A stretch of 48,226 bases of DNA, from contig JAISUL010000059.1 of the NCBI GenBank assembly GCA_031272145.1, positions 1-48,226 of the forward strand, in the 5' to 3' direction. Numbering within the stretch: the stretch's first letter is position 1; each line of letters begins with the position of its first letter. A program made the position numbers and the translations under genes. Below are positions 23,510 to 31,888 of the stretch, in pieces. Origin of the DNA: Synergistaceae bacterium (GTDB taxonomy: Bacteria; Synergistota; Synergistia; Synergistales; Aminobacteriaceae). The notes under the pieces were generated by a model. The model was given only the letters and a program-made list of their open reading frames with translations, had not been told where the DNA came from and did not search any database.

Positions 23510-24160
23510 TTAACGCATAAATCCGCAGCCGGCGGGCCAAAACGGGTTGTGCCCGCGCTCGTGGCCTATGGTCGTCATAGGGCCGTGGCCAGGGAATACC
23601 TCGGTGTCGTCGGGCAGCGCGGCCAGCTTCTTGAGGGACTCCACAAGCTGCCCCCAGTCGCCGCCAGGCAGGTCGGTTCTCCCGACGCTATCCGCGAACA
23701 AAGTGTCCCCCGACACAAGAATGTTTTCTTCTATTAGATAGCACACGCTGCCAGGGGTATGCCCAGGCGTGGCTATGACCTTCACAGAGAACGGGCCGAT
23801 AGTTATTGCGTCCCCGTCCGCGACCGTCTTGAACTTCTCCACGCCGCCGCACTCCACGCCTATCGCCCGCATCATGGCCTCGGGCGGGTGGCGCAGGAGC
23901 TCCGCGTCCCCCTCGGCGATGTAGATGTTGTCCCCCACGATCGGGACGAAGTCCTCTATGCCGGCGATGTGGTCTATGTGCCCGTGGGTCAGCAGCACCG
24001 CCCTCAGGTCAAGCCCATTGGCCTTCGCGAAGCTCAGCACCTCCGAGGCGTCTCCGCCTGGGTCGATGAAGAACGCCGGCTTCTCATTCTCCTCCGCCCA
24101 GAATAGGTATCCGTTTGCCCAAAGGGCGCCGAGCGGGAAGCGCTCGAATAACGTTTTCAT
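23510..24160 (-). CDS. MBL-fold metallo-hydrolase, glyoxalase II-like
   Basis: 216 aa. The metal site is intact: THGHIDH (58-64), GHTPGSV, SGDTLFADSVGRTD and the C-terminal PGHGPMTTIGHE. This compact subfamily (about 210 aa) hydrolyses thioesters such as S-lactoylglutathione or related substrates; the natural substrate is unknown. It lies between dtd and mreB in the same operon, a linkage without obvious functional meaning. Confidence 0.88.
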   Translation of the reverse strand: MKTLFERFPLGALWANGYLFWAEENEKPAFFIDPGGDASEVLSFAKANGLDLRAVLLTHGHIDHIAGIEDFVPIVGDNIYIAEGDAELLRHPPEAMMRAIGVECGGVEKFKTVADGDAITIGPFSVKVIATPGHTPGSVCYLIEENILVSGDTLFADSVGRTDLPGGDWGQLVESLKKLAALPDDTEVFPGHGPMTTIGHERGHNPFWPAGCGFMR

Positions 24161-24164
24161 GTGT

Positions 24165-24617
24165 TCACAACTCTTTCGTGTCCAGAATCAGGGTCACAGG
24201 CCCGTCGTTGTCTATGCTGACGAGCATGTGCGTCTGGAAGACGCCCGTCGCCGTGGAGACGCCCAGCGCCGCCACGCTTCGGACGAAGCGCTCGTAAAGC
24301 CGCGCTCCCTCGTCGCTTCGCGCCGCCCCGATGAAGGACGGGCGCCTGCCCCCGCGGCAGTCCCCGTAAAGGGTGAACTGCGAGACTATCAGGGCTGCGC
24401 CTCCGACGTCTAAAAGGGAGCGATTCATTTTACCCTCATCGTCGTCGAATATCCTCAGGTTCACGACCTTGTTTGCGAGTTTGTCCGCGTCCGCGTCCGC
24501 GTCGTTCACGCCCACGCCGAGCAGGACGCAGACGCCCCTGCCGATTGTCCCGTGCGCGTCCGCCTCCCCGGCTACGCGGACCGAGGCGCGCGACACGCGC
24601 TGAACCACCGCCCTCAT
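24165..24617 (-). CDS. dtd: D-aminoacyl-tRNA deacylase
   Basis: 150 aa from ATG 24617, GGAGG 7 nt upstream and ATGA overlap with the peptidase stop. It removes D-amino acids mischarged on tRNA. Motifs: [13 protein letters not shown], the catalytic SQFTLYGD and the C-terminal [10 protein letters not shown] (cross-subunit GP motif). The frame is open to 25103 but only this part is Dtd. Confidence 0.93.
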   Translation of the reverse strand: MRAVVQRVSRASVRVAGEADAHGTIGRGVCVLLGVGVNDADADADKLANKVVNLRIFDDDEGKMNRSLLDVGGAALIVSQFTLYGDCRGGRRPSFIGAARSDEGARLYERFVRSVAALGVSTATGVFQTHMLVSIDNDGPVTLILDTKEL

Positions 24618-25720
24618 CTCACGACCTCCAGGGCGCGGCGCTCCCATGGTGTTAGGCACTCGGCGCCGTTCGCCGTTATCAGGTAGTCGTCCTCCAGCCT
24701 CATTCCGCCCCATCCTTCTATATATATTCCCGGCTCGACCGTGACCACGTCGCCCTCCGCCAGCACGTCGCCGCTCAAATTGGAGAGGCGTGGCGCCTCG
24801 TGAACCTCCAGGCCTATCCCGTGCCCAAGCCCGTGGACGAAGTACGCGCCGTACCCGGCGTCGGCTATGGCCTGCCGGGCTATCGCGTCCGCGTCCTTGC
24901 CGGAGAGCCCTGGGCGCAGGGCCGCGGCGGCTAGGTCGTGGGCGCTGCGCAGAACCCCGTCTATCTCGATGGCACGGGCGTCGGCCCGTCCGACCGCGAA
25001 GTTCCTCGTGACGTCGCTGACGTATCCGCCGACCGTCGCGCCGAAGTCCACTGTGACGACGTCGCCCGGTTCGAAGGCCTTCTCCGTAGCCCTCCCGTGG
25101 CACATGACGCCCCTTAGCCCCGATGCCACCACGAAGTCGTCTCTAGGCCAGCCCTTCTCGCCGCCCATGGCCCGTACCTCGAAGAGCAGCCGGTTGCCGA
25201 ACTCCGCCTCGGTCATGCCGGGCCGAACTTCCGCGAGCACCGCCTCGTAGGCCGACCTAGCCACGGCGCCGGCGCGGCGTATAGCCTCCGCCTCCGACGC
25301 GTCCTTGCACCGCCGGAGCTTCGGGAGCAGCGCGGAGGCGTCCTTCCATTTTATTCCCGGCCCTGCCAGCTGCTTGAGCGTCTCGAACGCTCCGTGGAAC
25401 ATCCTGTCCGACTCGAAGCCGACGGTTTTGCGCCCAGGCCTGGACTTGAGAAAAACCTCGGCGACAGCTTTAATAAGGTAGGTGCCACTCTGAATCCGGA
25501 CGGCGAACGGCGACTCCGCCCCTGCCTGCGCAGAGTAGCGCCCGTCGGTGAACAGGGTCTCCGCATCGTCCACAATTATTGCCGCGCTGCTGCCGGAGAA
25601 CCCCGATATGTAGCGGCAGCCCTCCGAGTTAAGCCCCTCGAACACGAACAGCACAAAAGCGTCAAGCCCCTCGGCGCGCATGAGGGCGCGGAGCTTGGCG
25701 ACGCGTTCTGAAATTTTCAA
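24614..25720 (-). CDS. M24 metallopeptidase, Xaa-Pro aminopeptidase-like
   Basis: 368 aa, TTG start overlapping the galU stop (TTGA). It has an N-terminal creatinase-like domain (1-130, [13 protein letters not shown]) and a C-terminal pita-bread domain with dinuclear metal ligands: Asp in [18 protein letters not shown], His in [15 protein letters not shown], Glu in VTVEPGIY and Glu in MRLEDDYL. It cleaves the residue before proline. Size fits the PepQ/YqhT group rather than long PepP. Confidence 0.9.
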   Translation of the reverse strand: MKISERVAKLRALMRAEGLDAFVLFVFEGLNSEGCRYISGFSGSSAAIIVDDAETLFTDGRYSAQAGAESPFAVRIQSGTYLIKAVAEVFLKSRPGRKTVGFESDRMFHGAFETLKQLAGPGIKWKDASALLPKLRRCKDASEAEAIRRAGAVARSAYEAVLAEVRPGMTEAEFGNRLLFEVRAMGGEKGWPRDDFVVASGLRGVMCHGRATEKAFEPGDVVTVDFGATVGGYVSDVTRNFAVGRADARAIEIDGVLRSAHDLAAAALRPGLSGKDADAIARQAIADAGYGAYFVHGLGHGIGLEVHEAPRLSNLSGDVLAEGDVVTVEPGIYIEGWGGMRLEDDYLITANGAECLTPWERRALEVVR

Positions 25721-26673
25721 AGCGGTTTGGGGTCTTTCGACCCCACTCCTTTCTTGACGGTGTCGACGACGACCGGCAGCAGATCCGCGTCCTCGAGGGC
25801 GAGGGCGACGTTGGCCGCGAGCCAGCCCTTCTGGGTTCCGCAGTCGAAGCGCCGCCCTTTGTACTCGACGCCCCAGACCGGCTCGCTTCCTATGAGTCGC
25901 CTGATGGAGTCCGTGAGCTGAATCTCGCCGCCCACGCTCGGCCGTTCCCTGGCCAGCAGGGGGAAGATCGATGGGGAGAGGACGTAGCGCCCCATGATGG
26001 CCAGGGCGTCCTCGGTCACGGCGGAGGGCTTCTCGACCATGTCGATGATTCTATGCACCCCGTCCCCGACAGCCTCGGACTGGATCACGCCGTAGCGGGA
26101 GGCCTCGGAGGGCGGCACCCGTTCCAGCGCAACGACCGTGCCGCCGAGCTTGTCGTGCGTGTCGATGAGCTGGGCTAGCACCGGCTGAACGCCGTCCTCG
26201 GTTATGAACACGTCGTCCGGCAGGATGACGCCGAAGTACTCGCCGCGGCAAAAGGGCTCGCCCTTGGCTATGGCGTGGCCGAGGCCGAGCGGCTCGCTCT
26301 GGCGGACGTACAGCACGTTGGCCATGCTCGAGATCTTGTGGATTTTCTCGTAGAGGTCTATCTTTTGCCGCGTCTTGAGGAGCGTTTCGAGCTCGAACGA
26401 GCTGTCGAAGTAGTCCTCGATGGAGCGCTTTGTGCGTCCGGTGATCATGATTATGTCAGGGCAGCCGGACTCGATGGCCTCCTCGACTCCGTACGAGATG
26501 ACCGGTCGGTTGACGAGAGGGAGCATCTCCTTGGCGATCTCCTTGGTGACGGGCAGGAAGCGCGTCCCCAGCCCCGCCACCGGGAACAGGCATTTCGTAA
26601 CGCGCGCGCAGGCGTAATCTGGGACGGGAGCGGAAGCGGAAGAAAAGCCTGGCGCAGGCGACATAGAAGTCAT
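25717..26673 (-). CDS. galU: UTP-glucose-1-phosphate uridylyltransferase
   Basis: 318 aa from ATG 26673, with AAGGAGAG upstream; the open frame reaches 26784 without family similarity. Signature FPVAGLGTRFLPVTKEIAKEMLPL split at 28-51, ILPDDVFI, and the RFDCGTQKGW loop. It makes UDP-glucose, the precursor of UDP-glucuronate that the decarboxylase at 40.8 kb could use. It is first in the long minus-strand cell-shape operon. The N-terminal 20 residues (Ser/Pro/Ala-rich) are an extension. Confidence 0.92.
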   Translation of the reverse strand: MTSMSPAPGFSSASAPVPDYACARVTKCLFPVAGLGTRFLPVTKEIAKEMLPLVNRPVISYGVEEAIESGCPDIIMITGRTKRSIEDYFDSSFELETLLKTRQKIDLYEKIHKISSMANVLYVRQSEPLGLGHAIAKGEPFCRGEYFGVILPDDVFITEDGVQPVLAQLIDTHDKLGGTVVALERVPPSEASRYGVIQSEAVGDGVHRIIDMVEKPSAVTEDALAIMGRYVLSPSIFPLLARERPSVGGEIQLTDSIRRLIGSEPVWGVEYKGRRFDCGTQKGWLAANVALALEDADLLPVVVDTVKKGVGSKDPKPL

Positions 26674-26788
26674 TCGACACTCTCCTTGGGGGGCTGCTAA
26701 ATAAAACCCCTTTTTGCGTATAGGGCGCTCTTCAAAGGAGGGACACCATCCGAACGCCCGGACTGCTCTCGCTGAATTGTACACCCCA

Positions 26789-26817
26789 TTGACAAACTCC
26801 TCGCAAAGTTATACACT
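26789..26817 (+). promoter_or_regulatory. Promoter of the S8 protease gene
   Basis: TTGACA (26789-26794), 17-nt spacer, TACACT (26812-26817). The start near 26824 gives a leader of about 50 nt to the ATG at 26874, which has GGAGGTGA upstream. Confidence 0.7.
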
Positions 26818-26873
26818 AGATTTCGTGATGGCTGTGCCGTCGCGTGCACCACATTTTCACGGAGGTGAAAAGC

Positions 26874-28814
26874 ATGATTTCTACTAAGACGGCTTTTGAC
26901 GCAGGGCCGCAAGGGCATGTACAGCATGGCGCATGCCGTGACTATGGTGCTGTGCTCTTTTTACTTTTAATTTTCTTTTTCTTTGCTTTTCCTCTGGCCG
27001 CCTCGGCTGAGGAGTACGCCGAGGGCGAGGTGCTGGTTTTGCTGCGAGGCGAGGCCGGCATAAGCGGTGCCGCTACGGGTGCCTCTCTTTCTTCCGCCGC
27101 GGTGATGACCGCCTGCGCTGAGAACGTCGCCATGGCCGCCGGGTCTAAGGCCGCCGCGGTATACACCTCTCTGTCCGCCGCGTCCGGCGGCAAGGAGGTC
27201 TTTGCGCTCCTGAAGTCCGACTCCAAGACCACCAAGGAGATAATCGACGAGCTGAGCGCGAACCCCGACGTGATCGCCGTCTCCCCGAACTACATCAAGC
27301 ACTCAGCCGTCTGGCCTAACGACCCGCGGTGCAGCGAGCTCTGGGGCATGACCGCGATCAAAGCCCCTGAGGCTTGGGACATCACGACCGGCTCCGAGAC
27401 CGAGTACATCGCCGTGGCAGACAGCGGCATCGACGCGACCCATCCCGACCTCGCGGCCAACATAGACCTCGATCTGAGCCGCAACTGCATCAAGGACGCT
27501 AGCGACACGTCCTTGACCGATAACGTCGGCCACGGCACTCACGTCAGCGGCACCATCGCCGCAGTCGGCAACAACGGCCTGGGAGTCGCCGGCGTGAACT
27601 GGCGGACGAAGCTGATAGTGCTGAAGACCATGGAGAAGAGCGGCAATGGCGCAATAGGCCGCAACTCGGACTTCGCTAGCGCGATCAACTACCTGATAGA
27701 GCTGATCGGCCAGGGCAAGCGCATCTCGGCGCTCAACCTGTCGATCAGCGGCTTCGAGCCCGGGGCGCCGGAAAAACACACAACAAACGACGTTCTTTGG
27801 AGGGCGTTCAAGAAGCTGAGCGACATGAACACGACGGTCATCGTCGTGGCGGCGGGCAACGATAAGGTGGAGGTCGGCATGCCGGTGCAGGTAGACGACG
27901 ACGATCCCCAGTACGCCTATCCCGCTTCGTACGTCGACATCAGCAACATGGTCGTGGTCGGGGCGCTGGATGGAAGCAGCGCCGCGTCGTACTCGAACTA
28001 CAGCGCTACACTGGTCGACGTAGCCGCCCCCGGGTCGCGCATATTGAGCACCATACCCGGCGGCGGGTACGACATTATGTATGGGACGTCGATGGCCACT
28101 CCCCACGTCGCCGGAGTAATCGGCCTGATGGCATCCGTTGCGCCGGGTGCAACGGCGTCCGAGCTCAAGTTCGTCCTGCTGGACAACACCGACTACAAAA
28201 CCAACCCGATCCACGGGAGCGGCAACAAGAAGCTGTCCTGCTACGGGCTGATCGACGCGGCGGCGGCGGTCGATGCCGCCGTGGCCGAGCTTGGGGAGTC
28301 TACGCCTCCGTCGTTCGACAAATACACTGTGTCCACGCAGCTGGACACATACAACGCTCCTCCGGTCACGAGCACCGTGACGATCCCCATCGACTGGCGC
28401 GACAAAGAACGCCTGCCAGACGGAAAGTGGTTCTACTACTGGTTCATACCGTCCGGCGCGAGCAGCGCGGAGTTCCGTTACGCCGCAGCCGCATCCAGGG
28501 GTTACGGCCCCTACGAAGCTCAGCTTGAAGACGGCGCGATAGAGGTCGACGTGAGCAAGCACGCAGCTGTTAAGGCAGGCGAGTACCGGATACTCTTTTA
28601 CGACGCCACGCAGGAGTACGTCGGCACCACGGATCCCATGGCCATCGATCCTGCCACTAACCCCGACGATGGCGGCTACGCCCCCCCCAGCGGTGGGGGC
28701 AGCAGCTCTAACAGCTGGTGGGAGAGGTGGGGCTGCGACTCCGGAGTTTTCTCTATCGCTACCGTCGCGGCTCTGGCTCTGGGGTGTTTACTTCTCGCCG
28801 CCCGGCGGCGCTGA
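26874..28814 (+). CDS. Secreted subtilisin-like (S8) serine protease with Synergist-CTERM tail
   Basis: 646 aa from ATG 26874 (SD GGAGGTGA). Signal peptide with hydrophobic core LFLLLIFFFFAFPLAASA (about 28-46), an inhibitor-like propeptide to about residue 150, then the S8 domain with Asp183 (ADSGIDATHPDL), His220 (GHGTHVSG), oxyanion Asn in AAGND and Ser406 (GTSMATPH). Next comes a beta-rich region and a Gly/Ser linker ending in SSNSWWERWGCDSG, a hydrophobic segment and RRR. That end matches the Synergist-CTERM protein-sorting pattern (GC near a membrane helix, Arg tail). It is the only plus-strand gene for 26 kb and overlaps the next gene tail to tail. Confidence 0.93.
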   Translation: MISTKTAFDAGPQGHVQHGACRDYGAVLFLLLIFFFFAFPLAASAEEYAEGEVLVLLRGEAGISGAATGASLSSAAVMTACAENVAMAAGSKAAAVYTSLSAASGGKEVFALLKSDSKTTKEIIDELSANPDVIAVSPNYIKHSAVWPNDPRCSELWGMTAIKAPEAWDITTGSETEYIAVADSGIDATHPDLAANIDLDLSRNCIKDASDTSLTDNVGHGTHVSGTIAAVGNNGLGVAGVNWRTKLIVLKTMEKSGNGAIGRNSDFASAINYLIELIGQGKRISALNLSISGFEPGAPEKHTTNDVLWRAFKKLSDMNTTVIVVAAGNDKVEVGMPVQVDDDDPQYAYPASYVDISNMVVVGALDGSSAASYSNYSATLVDVAAPGSRILSTIPGGGYDIMYGTSMATPHVAGVIGLMASVAPGATASELKFVLLDNTDYKTNPIHGSGNKKLSCYGLIDAAAAVDAAVAELGESTPPSFDKYTVSTQLDTYNAPPVTSTVTIPIDWRDKERLPDGKWFYYWFIPSGASSAEFRYAAAASRGYGPYEAQLEDGAIEVDVSKHAAVKAGEYRILFYDATQEYVGTTDPMAIDPATNPDDGGYAPPSGGGSSSNSWWERWGCDSGVFSIATVAALALGCLLLAARRR

Positions 28815-31403
28815 CATGCGCTTGTGGTACGTCGCCGCCGCGGCCAGGTGCGAGACCTCGTCTACCAGGCGCAGCATGTCCTCCTTGACGTAGCGCGGCG
28901 CGACGTCGCTGAAGAAACTCCCCCGCGAGCTACGCGCGGACTCGACAGCCACTCTGGCGGCCTGCTCCCTTCCGATCCGGCAGGCCGCCAGTTCTTTTTC
29001 GGACGCCCCGGCCTTAGTTAGCGCCGCCTCAAGAGCGCCCCAGTCCGTCTCGCGGCAAAGGTCGTGCGCGGCGAGCATCTCGGCCATCTCACGGTAGAAG
29101 CGCACTTTCTCCCGCTCTCCTATCCCGAACACGCCTATCTGCGTCCGCTCAAACCGCTCCATGAGCGCCACGGCCTCGGTGAACCTTCCCGATCCCGCAA
29201 GAACCCGTGCCGCCCGCCAGTCGGCGTTCTCCACCTCGTCGCCCCAGAAGCCCCACCACTTATGATCCGCCCTGGCCAAAAGGTTGTCCAATAAGAAAGA
29301 AGAGCCCTCGCGGAGGGCGTCTTTTAGGCCATCGATCCTGACGGCGGCCCGAAACTCGCCGTCAAGCGGTGCGCTCACGGCCTGGCAGAAGGGGAGGGGC
29401 GACAAAACGTCATCGGCGTTTTCTATCTGGCTCGCCATCGCTGTGACAGCTCCGGCCGCTGCGCGCAGCTGCCCCTCCATGAAGCGCAGGGCTGTGCGGT
29501 ACGAGCTGATCAGACCGTCCAGGGCCTCCCTCCACGCCTTGACAGTCGGGACGTCGTTCAATCTCCTGTTTCTCAAGATCGCCGCGGCGCTCGTGCCTCC
29601 GACGCTCTGGCCTATCACGTCCATCACGGGGAAGCCCTCGTGGAACGCGTCGAGCGCGGCGTAAACCTCGTCCGCGAGGGAGCGCCTCCGCGCCTCAGTT
29701 ATGGCCGGGGCAGCGACGCGGGAGACGCAGTGAGCAAGGGCATCTAGTGCAATTTCGGCGTTTGTAAGCGATTTTAATGCCGCCTTTGCCCGAAGCGCGA
29801 CCTCTTCGGCGCGACCCTTGGCGTCCACGGCGCCTACGCGCAGAACGGCCTCAGCGGGCGAGAGATCGAACGGCGCTATATTCAAATGCTCCTTCATCCA
29901 TATTTCTAATGGCATGACGATAGTGCCGCGTATCAGCGCCCCTCCCTCCGTGCAGTCGAACACCGGGCGGCGCAGCATCGGGATGTGCTCCTCCATCATG
30001 CTGAGGAAGAGCCTCCATATCCCGTGGGTCTCGACCACGCCGCCGAGGGCGCCCGGCACTAATACCGCCCCCTCTGCTGCGTGGCTTTTCTCGATGCGGG
30101 CGGCGGAGGCGTTGACTGTGCCTGACGCGTGGCTTTCCCCGTCGGGCGCGTAGGCCAAGTCCTGCCCGACCAGGGCTATAGACGAAGCTCCGAGCGACGC
30201 GGCGAGCCAGATGCCCATGTGGGCGACGGACAGGCCCGAAACCAGCAGGCTTCCCCCAAGCACCGCCCCGACCGCCCAGCTGTCCAGGGCGAGCTCGGCC
30301 TTCCCCACGACGACGACAGGGCCTGGCCACTTGCCTGCGACCTCCGGCGCGCAGACCGCCTGAGACACCAGAAGTATCTTCTTGGCCTCGTCTGGAAAGC
30401 GGACGCATAGCCGTTCGAGATACTGCCTCACTGCCCCGCCTCTCTCCAGCGCGACGACGGCGTGGGGCATTATCCCATCGCTGAGCAGCTTGGACGCGGC
30501 CGTGTCCGCGCAGACTATGACGGCGCGGTCTCGGTTGTCCTTCAGCAGCCGGAAGTTCTTTTCGAGCGACGGGCCAGACGCGACCCATATGAACGGCCGC
30601 CCCGCGTACACAGAGCCGATGTCAGATAGACTGTGGCCTAACGCTATCCACGGTGCGTTGAGGGCTATTTGCCTCATGCCGAGGAGGGTGTCCTCCATTG
30701 AGTTGCCCAGCCTGTAAAGGCGGATGATTATTTGGGAGCGTATTTCCTCGTCCAGCTCCGAGAACTCGCGTTCCCGCGCGGCGGTCTCGCCAGGGTGGCA
30801 GTAGACTCCGAGCCGCGCGGCGACGTAAGTCCCGACGCCCATCACCGCGTACTCCATCGCCTCGAGGACGTCCTGGCGCGAGGAGACGAACGCGAGCCGG
30901 CAGCTCGGCCGAACGAGCCCGTAAATGTCCCCCGAGGCCCCGCCCCCGACCGAGTGAAGCGCGCAGGCCAGCAGGTCGAGAGACGGCTCGATCACGACGA
31001 CGGACGCGACAGCCTCCGGCAGCGACCGCAGGACTGTGTGAAGCCAAGGGGCAACCCCGGTCCCATAGATAAACAGAACAGACCCCGCGGCCTCGTCGGC
31101 GTTCCGCCACGGCAGCGGAGGAAATGCGGTGGATTGAAAAAACGGACTATACCCTTCGCCGGCGACCCAAACGCCGCGCTTCAGGGGGGGCAAGGGGGGG
31201 ATGTGCCCCCCCTGAGGGGACAACGACGTCCCCGTTACTGTGACTTCGCTCTCGTCGTACTCTTTGTACTCGAAGGCGTGGCTGCGCTGCTCGGCCAGGG
31301 CCTCTAGCCTTGCGCTGAGCGCTGGCTGGACGCTGCGCAGCCGCCGGATGTTCGCGTTCCATAGGTTGATGGAGCGCGGATCAATAACGAGCCTTCTAGG
31401 CAA
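28788..31403 (-). CDS. Motility-associated factor (Maf, DUF115) flagellin glycosylation protein
   Basis: 871 aa. The core from about residue 240 has the MptE-like/DUF115 pattern: IWVASGPSLEKNFRLLKDNRDRAVIVCADTA (split), GLSVAHMGIWLAASLGASSIALVGQDLAY, and GESHASG. Maf proteins transfer nonulosonic acid sugars to flagellin. It is the last gene of the flagellar operon, directly after flgD, consistent with that role. A short Pro/Gly-rich segment (SPQGGHIPPLPPLKRG, near residues 61-76) is encoded by a palindromic insertion. The C-terminal 300 residues are helical and specific to this group. Confidence 0.85.
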   Translation of the reverse strand: MPRRLVIDPRSINLWNANIRRLRSVQPALSARLEALAEQRSHAFEYKEYDESEVTVTGTSLSPQGGHIPPLPPLKRGVWVAGEGYSPFFQSTAFPPLPWRNADEAAGSVLFIYGTGVAPWLHTVLRSLPEAVASVVVIEPSLDLLACALHSVGGGASGDIYGLVRPSCRLAFVSSRQDVLEAMEYAVMGVGTYVAARLGVYCHPGETAAREREFSELDEEIRSQIIIRLYRLGNSMEDTLLGMRQIALNAPWIALGHSLSDIGSVYAGRPFIWVASGPSLEKNFRLLKDNRDRAVIVCADTAASKLLSDGIMPHAVVALERGGAVRQYLERLCVRFPDEAKKILLVSQAVCAPEVAGKWPGPVVVVGKAELALDSWAVGAVLGGSLLVSGLSVAHMGIWLAASLGASSIALVGQDLAYAPDGESHASGTVNASAARIEKSHAAEGAVLVPGALGGVVETHGIWRLFLSMMEEHIPMLRRPVFDCTEGGALIRGTIVMPLEIWMKEHLNIAPFDLSPAEAVLRVGAVDAKGRAEEVALRAKAALKSLTNAEIALDALAHCVSRVAAPAITEARRRSLADEVYAALDAFHEGFPVMDVIGQSVGGTSAAAILRNRRLNDVPTVKAWREALDGLISSYRTALRFMEGQLRAAAGAVTAMASQIENADDVLSPLPFCQAVSAPLDGEFRAAVRIDGLKDALREGSSFLLDNLLARADHKWWGFWGDEVENADWRAARVLAGSGRFTEAVALMERFERTQIGVFGIGEREKVRFYREMAEMLAAHDLCRETDWGALEAALTKAGASEKELAACRIGREQAARVAVESARSSRGSFFSDVAPRYVKEDMLRLVDEVSHLAAAATYHKRMSAPPGGEK
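31181..31215. repeat. GC-palindromic insertion in the Maf gene
   Basis: TCAGGGGGGG (31181-31190) and CCCCCCCTGA (31206-31215) form a 10-bp inverted repeat around a G-rich loop. It is read in frame as part of SPQGGHIPPLPPLKRG, unlike the surrounding sequence, and looks like a small dispersed palindromic element. Confidence 0.6.
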
Positions 31404-31415
31404 AGATTAAAAAAA

Positions 31416-31859
31416 CTAACTAGCCGAGGCCGCCGAGTAGGTCGTCACCCCATCGATCTGCTTGAGCGGGATGTCGCCGTAGGTGGCCGTTTCGAGCATC
31501 ACTCCGTCCGTGCTGTCGAACCACACCGCGACCACCACGTCAGCAACGGGCGTCACCGTGCCCTCGGAGTCCGTGTAGTCGAACGCGACCATCTTGCCGA
31601 CGTAGCTCACGGCGGAGTAGTTCTCCATGCTGGCCATGTCCTCCAGCGCCTTGGTCATGTTGGTCATCTGCTCCAGGGTGCTGAACTGCGCCATCTGGGC
31701 GATGAACTCGCGGTCATCCATGGGGTTCAGCGGGTCCTGGTTGGACAGCTCCGCGATAAGGAGCTTGAGGAACGCGTCCTTGTCCAGCTCGCTCGTGACG
31801 GCCTGCGTTACTTCGCTGCTAGCGGCTGTGGAATACGCGCTTACGCTGCTTACGGCCAT
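31416..31859 (-). CDS. flgD: Flagellar hook-capping protein FlgD
   Basis: 147 aa, SD GGGAGGTG. Conserved core KDAFLKLLIAEL, QDPLNPMDDREFIAQMAQFSTLEQM. It caps the growing hook. It is short, as in Bacillus, lacking most of the C-terminal Ig-like domain of enterobacterial FlgD. It follows fliK as expected, but the usual next gene flgE is missing from this window. Confidence 0.92.
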   Translation of the reverse strand: MAVSSVSAYSTAASSEVTQAVTSELDKDAFLKLLIAELSNQDPLNPMDDREFIAQMAQFSTLEQMTNMTKALEDMASMENYSAVSYVGKMVAFDYTDSEGTVTPVADVVVAVWFDSTDGVMLETATYGDIPLKQIDGVTTYSAASAS

Positions 31860-31888
31860 TACAAAACACCTCCCTAACTAGCCACTCA

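Noticed and set aside
26674-26788. Minus-strand promoter for galU
   Set aside because: Several weak -10-like sequences (TACAAT, TATACG), but none has a matching -35 at 16-18 nt, so no site is called.
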